A stretch of 33,570 bases of DNA. Origin: a virus. Shown piece after piece: positions 8,513 through 14,484 of this stretch. The notes below the pieces were generated by a model. The model ran no database searches and had not been told where the DNA came from. It saw nothing but the letters and a program-made list of their open reading frames with translations. The first letter of the stretch is position 1, and the number at the start of each line of letters is the position of its first letter. Location of the stretch: positions 1-33,570 of the IMG/VR virus record IMGVR_UViG_3300037502_001929; one strand, written 5' to 3'. The position numbers were made by a program, and so were the translations under genes.

Positions 8513-9757
8513 ATGAGAATATTTGTACAGATAGCATCCTATCGTGACCCACAACTTATTCCAACAATAAAATCAATGTTGGAGAATGCAAAAAAACCTG
8601 AGAATTTAAGACTTGGTATTGCAAGACAATTTCACCCTGAAGATGGTTTTGATGATTTATCAGAATTTGATGGCGATAGTCGTTTTCGCATTTTGAATAT
8701 TGATTATAGTGAATCGAAAGGTGTTTGTTGGGCAAGACACCTTACACAACAATTATATGAAGGTGAGGAATACACCCTTCAAATCGATTCACATATGAGG
8801 TTTGAAAAAAATTGGGATGATACCTTAATTAAGATGATTAAACAACTACAAAAGAAAGGACATAAAAAACCATTATTAACTGGTTATGTTTCATCTTTTG
8901 ATCCTGAAAATGATCCGAAAGGAAGAGTAACCGAACCTTGGCGAATGGCGTTTGATCGTTTTACTCCTGAAGGTGTTGTTTTCTTTTTACCTGAAGTTAT
9001 ACCTGGTTGGAAAGAACTTAAAGAACCAATTCCCGCAAGATTTTATTCAGCACACTTTTGTTTTACTTTAGGTCAATTTTCAACTGAGGTACAACACGAC
9101 CCTGAATTCTATTTTCACGGCGAAGAAATTTCAATTACGGTAAGGGCTTATACTCACGGATATGATCTGTTCCACCCACATAAAGTTGTTATTTGGCACG
9201 AGTATACAAGAAAAGGAAGAACAAAACAATGGGACGACGATAAAGAATGGTATAAAAAGAATACCGCTTGTCATATTAAAAACAGACAACTATTAGGTGT
9301 TGATGGTGAAAAATATAGTGGAGATACTTCTGAGTGGTTTGGTACAGAAAGAACAATCAGAGACTATGAAAAATATGCAGGTCTTTTATTTGAGGTAAGA
9401 GGAATCCAACAAGAAACAATAGATAAAAAATATCCACCAAACACATATAACTTTGAGACCGAAGAAGAATGGAAAAAATCATTCTCAAGTATATTCAAAC
9501 ATTGTATTGATTTAGATCTTAATCAAGTACCAGAAACTGATTATGATTTTTGGGTAGTTGCATTCCACGATAAAGATCATAACACATTATTCAGACAAGA
9601 TGCAGATGCTAACGAAATTGTTAGAATTAAATCAGATCCTGATGGCTATGGTAAGATATGGAGAGAGTTCCATTCAACACAGGTACCGGCTTATTGGGTG
9701 GTTTGGCCTCACTCAACATCTAAAGATTGGTGCGAAAGAATTGTAGGAAATTTATAA
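8513..9757 (+). CDS. GT60-type (Skp1 GlcNAc-transferase-like) glycosyltransferase
   Basis: The 414-residue protein opens with IFVQIASYRDPQLIPTIKSML, then PENLRLGIARQF, GVCWARHLTQQLYEGEEYTLQ and IDSHMRFEKNWDD. These are the diagnostic segments of the GlcNAc family (CAZy GT60), whose known eukaryotic member transfers GlcNAc to hydroxyproline of Skp1. DSH at residues 92-94 is the DxD-like metal site. HGEEISITVRAYTHGYDLFHP and the WHEY segment are also family-typical. After about residue 270 there is an extra acidic/aromatic C-terminal region of unknown role. The protein-glycosylating character of the family is relevant to the Thr/Pro-rich virion proteins nearby. No strong promoter motif is seen, only a weak TATTTAA 19 nt upstream. 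Confidence 0.85.
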   Translation: MRIFVQIASYRDPQLIPTIKSMLENAKKPENLRLGIARQFHPEDGFDDLSEFDGDSRFRILNIDYSESKGVCWARHLTQQLYEGEEYTLQIDSHMRFEKNWDDTLIKMIKQLQKKGHKKPLLTGYVSSFDPENDPKGRVTEPWRMAFDRFTPEGVVFFLPEVIPGWKELKEPIPARFYSAHFCFTLGQFSTEVQHDPEFYFHGEEISITVRAYTHGYDLFHPHKVVIWHEYTRKGRTKQWDDDKEWYKKNTACHIKNRQLLGVDGEKYSGDTSEWFGTERTIRDYEKYAGLLFEVRGIQQETIDKKYPPNTYNFETEEEWKKSFSSIFKHCIDLDLNQVPETDYDFWVVAFHDKDHNTLFRQDADANEIVRIKSDPDGYGKIWREFHSTQVPAYWVVWPHSTSKDWCERIVGNL

Positions 9758-9760
9758 GAT

Positions 9761-9841
9761 ATGGTTTTATTTAATAATAAAAAAATTGCGGATGTTGGGT
9801 ATTATATCAATTTAGATAAAAGAAGTGACAGAAAAAAATAA
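9761..9841 (+). pseudogene. 5' remnant of a GT25-type glycosyltransferase gene
   Basis: A 26-codon frame begins with ATG 3 nt after the preceding stop and reads MVLFNNKKIADVGYYINLD followed by KRSDRKK and TAA. The YINLDKRSDRK string is the hallmark N-terminus of LPS-type GT25 transferases, which continue for 200 or more residues. Here it ends at once in an A-rich run and the next gene starts 20 nt later, so nearly the whole gene is missing. It could alternatively be a short coupling peptide. Seen directly: the motif and the stop. Inferred: the deletion. Confidence 0.6.
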
Positions 9842-9861
9842 ACAACACAAAGAATTTACAT

Positions 9862-10743
9862 ATGTCAGTTAAATTTATTACATCAATATATAGTGATTTA
9901 CATGGAACAGAATTTGGTGGTAGAGTAGGTAGAGTTGGTCATTATAGATATAGTCTTCTTTCATTATTAAAGATGACCGACGCAGATTTCCTATGTTATA
10001 CATCAGACCGAGAAATAGAATCACTAAAACAATTTTTTTACGAAGAAAACTCAATCTCACCTGAAAAACTAAAGTTCCAAATATTTGATATTTCTGAAAC
10101 AAAATTCAGAGATTTAATTAAATTAAGAAAAAATGTTGACCAAATTAAACAAGGTGATAGATGTATTGAAATTCAATACTCTAAATTCCATTGGTGGTGG
10201 AACGAAGATAAATCTTATGATTATTATTATTGGATTGATGCGGGTCTTTCACATTGTGGTTTAATACCAAACAAATATCTTACAGATACTCACCCACAAG
10301 GAAGATATTATGAAAGTAGTTTATTCAATAATGATTTTCTTAAAAATGTTATTGAAGATACTAACGATAAGTTTTTACTTCTTGGTAAAGAAAATGACCG
10401 AAACTATTGGTCAAAAACTGTTGACCCAAAATGGTACAAAGAATTTGATAGAAGTATTCATATTATTGGTGGTATGTTTGGTGGTCACCGAGACAAATGG
10501 GATGAAGTTGTGACTTTGTTTGAAAAATATGTTAGTGATATTTTAACTGAAGATGAAGGTCTTCCACACGAAGAACAAGTTATGAGTCTTATGTATGTAA
10601 ATCACCGTGAATTATTTGAACGTAAACATTTTGACATTTGGTGGTGTAGGGATAATGCACCTACAGGAGTGACAGATGAAATGTTCACAGTAAATAAAAG
10701 CTTTTTTAGAATATTAGAAGAATTTAACAGAATCTATGAGTAA
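9862..10743 (+). CDS. HtrL/YibB-like putative glycosyltransferase
   Basis: The 293-residue protein has YYWIDAGLSHCG at 122-133 and IIGGMFGGHRDKW at 201-213. The WIDAG and GGxFGG pair is also in the N-terminal half of the next gene product and is characteristic of the WlaTC/HtrL-YibB group (putative GT-A transferases of surface glycan loci). It begins with VKFITSIYSDLHG, a typical first strand. WNEDKSYD precedes the acidic motif. It overlaps the following gene by 8 nt, suggesting the two act on the same glycan. Donor and acceptor are unknown. Confidence 0.68.
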   Translation: MSVKFITSIYSDLHGTEFGGRVGRVGHYRYSLLSLLKMTDADFLCYTSDREIESLKQFFYEENSISPEKLKFQIFDISETKFRDLIKLRKNVDQIKQGDRCIEIQYSKFHWWWNEDKSYDYYYWIDAGLSHCGLIPNKYLTDTHPQGRYYESSLFNNDFLKNVIEDTNDKFLLLGKENDRNYWSKTVDPKWYKEFDRSIHIIGGMFGGHRDKWDEVVTLFEKYVSDILTEDEGLPHEEQVMSLMYVNHRELFERKHFDIWWCRDNAPTGVTDEMFTVNKSFFRILEEFNRIYE

Positions 10744-12409
10744 TATAACATTAGTAACAGGAATTTGGGACATCGGTAGAGGTGAACTATCAGAAGGATG
10801 GTCAAGATCATTTGATTATTATCTTAAGAAATTTGATCAATTACTTAAGGTTGATTGTAATATGATTATTTTTGGTGATAAAGAGTTAGAACAATTTGTA
10901 TCACAAAGAAGAAATGAAACTAACACTCAATTTATATTGCGTGATTTAGAATGGTTTAGAAATGGAGAATTCTATGGTCAAATACAACAAATAAGAAATA
11001 ATCCAAAATGGTATAACCTTGCGGGTTGGCTGAAGGACTCAACTCAAGCAAGGTTAGATATGTATAACCCATTGGTAATGTCCAAAATGTTTATTTTACA
11101 CGACGCACTTATTTTGGATAAATTTGATTCTGAAAAATTATATTGGATTGACGCTGGTCTTGCAAATACAGTAAACATGGGTTACTTTACTCACGATCAC
11201 GTATTACCAAAAATCGATAAGTTATTTGATAATTTTACTTTTATATGTTTTCCTTATCAAGCCGATCGTGAAATACACGGGTTTGACATTGATAGAATGA
11301 CTCAAATCACAAATGTTAGACCAGACAAAGTTGCTCGTGGTGGTTTCTTTGGTGGGACAAGAGAGTCAATCAGTCAAATGAATACTCTGTATTATAATTT
11401 GATTAAGTCCACCTTAAGTCAGGGTTTGATGGGTACCGAAGAAAGTTTATTTACAATTTTATTATACAACAACCCAACAATCACTGAATACGTAGAAATA
11501 AACTCTGATGGTTTAGTGTTTAAGTTTTTTGAGGACGTAAAAAATGACGTAGTACAAGTTAAAACTATGTCTAATACCAAAAAGGTTGAGGTAAAAACTA
11601 ATGGTGAGATAGGATTGTATGTGATTACATTTAATAGTCCAAAACAATTTGAGACATTAATTAATTCGATGAAGGATTATGACCTTGATTTTTTAACCCA
11701 AACCAAAAAGTTTTTATTAAACAACTCAACGGACCTATCTACAACACCTGAGTATGAAAGATTATGTAACGAATATGGTTTTGAGCATATCAAGAAAGAT
11801 AATATAGGTATAACAGGTGGTAGAGTTTTTATTGCCGAACATTTTGATAGGTCAGAGATGGATTATTATATTTTCTTTGAGGATGATATGTTATTCTATA
11901 ATGGTGTGAATGATGTCTGTAAAAATGGATTTAGTCGAAAAACAAAAAGATTATATAAAAAAGTTTTACAAATTGCAAGGAAGGAACAATTTGATTTTTT
12001 AAAGTTTAACTTCACTGAGTTTTATGGTAGTCATGAAAAACAATGGTCTTGGTTCAATGTCGATCAAGAGTTTAGAAAAAACCATTGGCCGTTTAATCAA
12101 AACTTGGCTCATCATGGAGAAAATCCAAACACACCAAATTTAGAGTTCAAACATATTAAATCACACGAAGGTATTTCATATGCCACAGGTGAGATTTATT
12201 TATCTAACTGGCCAATTTTATTATCAAGAGAGGGTAACTATAAATGTTATATTGAGACAAAATTCGATCACCCATATGAACAAACCCTTATGAGTTATTG
12301 TTATAAACAGACAGTAAAAGGTAGAATAAACTCAGGTGTCTTACTTATGACACCAACTGAACATAATCGTTTTGATCATTACGAAGGTCATTTGAGAAAA
12401 GAATGTTAA
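10736..12409 (+). CDS. Two-domain glycosyltransferase: HtrL/YibB-like plus GT-A domain
   Basis: The 557-residue protein is a fusion. Residues 1-~275 match HtrL/YibB: LVTGIWDIGRGE at the start, YNPLVMSKMFILHDA (110-124), YWIDAGLANTV (136-146) and RGGFFGG (201-207). Residues ~290-557 form a second GT-A-like domain: IGLYVITFNSP start, NIGITGGRVFIAEHF, and the acidic IFFEDDMLFY motif with EDD at 382-384, then a C-terminal part rich in His and Trp. Two transferase activities in one chain could build a disaccharide. It overlaps the previous gene, and the next promoter follows within 10 nt of its stop. Confidence 0.78.
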   Translation: MSNITLVTGIWDIGRGELSEGWSRSFDYYLKKFDQLLKVDCNMIIFGDKELEQFVSQRRNETNTQFILRDLEWFRNGEFYGQIQQIRNNPKWYNLAGWLKDSTQARLDMYNPLVMSKMFILHDALILDKFDSEKLYWIDAGLANTVNMGYFTHDHVLPKIDKLFDNFTFICFPYQADREIHGFDIDRMTQITNVRPDKVARGGFFGGTRESISQMNTLYYNLIKSTLSQGLMGTEESLFTILLYNNPTITEYVEINSDGLVFKFFEDVKNDVVQVKTMSNTKKVEVKTNGEIGLYVITFNSPKQFETLINSMKDYDLDFLTQTKKFLLNNSTDLSTTPEYERLCNEYGFEHIKKDNIGITGGRVFIAEHFDRSEMDYYIFFEDDMLFYNGVNDVCKNGFSRKTKRLYKKVLQIARKEQFDFLKFNFTEFYGSHEKQWSWFNVDQEFRKNHWPFNQNLAHHGENPNTPNLEFKHIKSHEGISYATGEIYLSNWPILLSREGNYKCYIETKFDHPYEQTLMSYCYKQTVKGRINSGVLLMTPTEHNRFDHYEGHLRKEC

Positions 12410-12415
12410 ACGGAG

Positions 12416-12423
12416 TATTTATT
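12416..12423 (+). promoter_or_regulatory. TATTTAT late-type promoter
   Basis: TATTTATT has its first T 21 nt before the ATG at 12437. The TTG at 12422, which could be read as an earlier start, overlaps this motif; the fit of the motif to 12437 argues against it. Confidence 0.65.
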
Positions 12424-12436
12424 GATAAAAGGTTTA

Positions 12437-13504
12437 ATGGAATTTTTTATCAAAAAAGGTGCGACACTTCCCATATTAAAAATTAATGTAATTAAAGACG
12501 GTAGGAGTGACTACAATAGATCCATGAAGTTTCTATCTGAAACTGACGTGTTCTTTTCTATGGTTGACACCGAAACTAACATTCCAAGAATTACAACAAG
12601 ACCTGCGGGTTTGATGTCAAAAATTGCACCTCTAACTGCATCTACCTCTGACTATTATGTTTATTATCAGTTTACACCTTTTGACACAAAAAAAGTTGGT
12701 AGATACAAAGGTCAATTTTTATTTAGAGATGATACAGGTATTTTAGTTTTACCATTAAACGAAGAGATTTATATTAATGTTACTGATAGCTTTATACTTG
12801 ATGATATGGAGTTTCAAAGTTGTTATGTTGTGGATTATCCTTGTTGTACAGGTTTTATACCAACTCCACCTGTACCTCCAAGTCCAACAACAACTAGCAC
12901 CACAATACCATTAACAAGCACAACCACAATACCTGTGACTACAACAACCTCTACAGGTTCACCTTGCATTATTTGCGTCTCAGGATCAACCTTACCACCA
13001 ATAGGTCAACAAAGAACTTATAACGGAATAGTTTTAACAGGTAATGGAAGTGGTTATGTTACAGGATCAACGGTATATACAATCCCAACTTGTTATTCAA
13101 ATTGGGAAAGTCCCCAATTAGGGACAACATTCTTAGGTAGATTAGGTACTAGTGTTGCATCACCTTTTAGTTATGAATTGTCGTTTAGTGAAAATGTAAA
13201 TAACATAGTTTTACGTTTCATAAATTATTCAGGATTTCCTCCACTATATAGAGAAACATTTACTATCACATTATTTTTAGATGATGTGGAAGTCCCTGTA
13301 ACAATAACACCATGTGAATATTGTTGTGCTATTGTGAGTGGTAATACAATATTAGCAACAGATGGTAGTGATTGTCAAAATGGTAGTGGTATTTTTAGAA
13401 TTGATAGTGAAATATTCTATAATAAAATAATAATAGAAGGTCCAGGTGGAGGAGGAGGTACGTTCTTAGATGTTTGTGAAGACTCTATAATATCAGCACC
13501 TTAA
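12437..13504 (+). CDS. Modular surface/virion protein with Thr/Pro linker (paralogue 1)
   Basis: The start at 12437 gives MEFFIKKGATLPILKINVIKDG, aligning residue for residue with the neighbouring paralogue at 13551; an in-frame TTG at 12422 would add five residues encoded within the promoter. Residues 1-~138 are the shared domain (SMVDTETNIP, YYVYYQFTPFDT, VGRYKGQFLF, LVLPLNEEIYINV, ending in CC). Residues 142-174 are a Pro/Thr/Ser linker. Residues ~176-355 are a different beta-rich head with several Cys pairs (CIICVSG, CEYCC) and a Gly-rich end (GPGGGGGTF). Function is not known. The layout (fixed base, flexible linker, variable head) suggests a virion decoration or fibre protein. The linker is a plausible O-glycosylation target. 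Confidence 0.8.
   Translation: MEFFIKKGATLPILKINVIKDGRSDYNRSMKFLSETDVFFSMVDTETNIPRITTRPAGLMSKIAPLTASTSDYYVYYQFTPFDTKKVGRYKGQFLFRDDTGILVLPLNEEIYINVTDSFILDDMEFQSCYVVDYPCCTGFIPTPPVPPSPTTTSTTIPLTSTTTIPVTTTTSTGSPCIICVSGSTLPPIGQQRTYNGIVLTGNGSGYVTGSTVYTIPTCYSNWESPQLGTTFLGRLGTSVASPFSYELSFSENVNNIVLRFINYSGFPPLYRETFTITLFLDDVEVPVTITPCEYCCAIVSGNTILATDGSDCQNGSGIFRIDSEIFYNKIIIEGPGGGGGTFLDVCEDSIISAP
12860..12958 (+). repeat. Pro/Thr/Ser-rich linker coding repeat
   Basis: This stretch encodes a low-complexity linker in which TTST and TTTIP units recur (residues 142-174 of the protein starting at 12437). It is protein-level low complexity made of ACA/ACC/ACT codons, not an exact DNA repeat. Confidence 0.75.
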
Positions 13505-13529
13505 TATCAACGAACTTTCACTTTTTAAG

Positions 13530-13537
13530 TATTTATA
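13530..13537 (+). promoter_or_regulatory. TATTTAT late-type promoter
   Basis: TATTTATA preceded by AAG has its first T 21 nt before the ATG at 13551. It gives the second paralogue its own transcription start. Confidence 0.68.
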
Positions 13538-13550
13538 ATTAAAAGAATCA

Positions 13551-14399
13551 ATGGAATTCACAATAGGTCAAAACGCTTCACTTCCAGTACTTAAAATGCA
13601 AGTAGTGAAAGATGGTACGCAAAACTTTGACGATATGATGGAATTTATTGAGAGGTCGTCAATTTTTTTCTCAATGGTTAGTACTGATACGGGTATACCA
13701 AAAGTATATACCAAGTCGGCGGGTTTTGTTGAGAAACTTGAGATGAATGAAAACGCGTCTCCTGAATATTATGTTTATTATAGATTTACACCACAAGATA
13801 CAAGTAGGATAGGTCGTTACGAAGGTCAATTCATGTTTATAAATGAAGATGGTACTTTAGTTTTACCAATCAGAGAACCTTTATTTATAAATGTTGTGGA
13901 AAGTTTTATTTCAGATAGTTTACCTTATAACCCTTGTTATACGTTAAATTATACTTGTTGTACAACTCCATTCCCATCACCGACACCAACACCAACTAAA
14001 GCACCTGTTATTAGTCCTACACCAGCACCATCAACAACACCAACACCTACGGTTACACCAACTCCGACACAGACACCAAACCAACCAATTTGTCCTCACC
14101 CTGTGATGAAAAATTTGGTATACGGAACCGATCAACGTGGACCATTTAATAATGTGAATGACCTATGTTATGCTTACTTATGTTTCTTACAAGGAAATTG
14201 TACAACATCTGATTACCTTGTAAGGTTCTTTAACTTACCAACACTTAATGTCGGATCATTGTTATTTGATAATGAGATATCATGTTATAAAACAAATGAT
14301 ACGGGATATTTTTTAACAAATTATGAAGGTGGTTATAGAATGTTCTATGTTAGTGATGGAGTAATTACAGAAATTATCGATTGTGACGATATTCATTGA
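13551..14399 (+). CDS. Modular surface/virion protein with Pro/Thr linker (paralogue 2)
   Basis: The 282-residue protein shares residues 1-~137 with the upstream protein (MEFTIGQNASLPVLKMQVVKDG aligned to MEFFIKKGATLPILKINVIKDG, then SMVSTDTGIP, YYVYYRFTPQDT, IGRYEGQF, LVLPIREPLFINV and a CC pair). Residues 140-178 are a PTPTPT-type linker. Residues 180-282 are an unrelated small Cys-containing domain beginning with CPHPVMKNLV and ending in a CDD acidic tail. The family cannot be named with certainty. Similar base domains with swapped tails suggest duplication followed by tail replacement. It has its own promoter and ends 85 nt before DNA polymerase. Confidence 0.8.
   Translation: MEFTIGQNASLPVLKMQVVKDGTQNFDDMMEFIERSSIFFSMVSTDTGIPKVYTKSAGFVEKLEMNENASPEYYVYYRFTPQDTSRIGRYEGQFMFINEDGTLVLPIREPLFINVVESFISDSLPYNPCYTLNYTCCTTPFPSPTPTPTKAPVISPTPAPSTTPTPTVTPTPTQTPNQPICPHPVMKNLVYGTDQRGPFNNVNDLCYAYLCFLQGNCTTSDYLVRFFNLPTLNVGSLLFDNEISCYKTNDTGYFLTNYEGGYRMFYVSDGVITEIIDCDDIH
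13968..14084 (+). repeat. PT-dipeptide linker coding repeat
   Basis: It encodes PSPTPTPTK and TTPTPTVTPTPTQTP type runs (residues 140-178 of the protein starting at 13551). Similar PT runs occur in the sheath gene at 24435-24551. Confidence 0.75.
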
Positions 14400-14420
14400 C
14401 GAGACGATTTTTTTATCCTA

Positions 14421-14428
14421 TATTTATT
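14421..14428 (+). promoter_or_regulatory. TATTTAT promoter with long leader before DNA polymerase
   Basis: TATTTATT lies 64 nt before the polymerase ATG, much farther than the usual 20-22 nt. The leader contains a hairpin at 14441-14458. Confidence 0.55.
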
Positions 14429-14440
14429 TACGAAGGTAAA

Positions 14441-14458
14441 TGCCGACCTAATTCGGTA
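14441..14458 (+). promoter_or_regulatory. Leader hairpin, candidate autogenous operator of DNA polymerase
   Basis: TGCCGA and TCGGTA pair as a 6-bp stem (one G-U) around the loop CCTAAT in the polymerase mRNA leader, ending 26 nt before the ATG. T4 gp43 represses its own translation by binding a small hairpin in the same relative place. The equivalence is an inference. Confidence 0.35.
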
Positions 14459-14484
14459 GCTAATACACCAAAAGTAAAAAATAT

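Noticed and set aside
12422-12436. TTG start for the first modular surface protein
   Set aside because: It overlaps the TATTTAT motif, and the paralogue alignment begins exactly at the ATG at 12437.
12860-14084. Thr/Pro coding repeats as a CRISPR array or diversity-generating target
   Set aside because: The repeats are in-frame low-complexity codons without fixed spacers, and no reverse transcriptase or template repeat is present.
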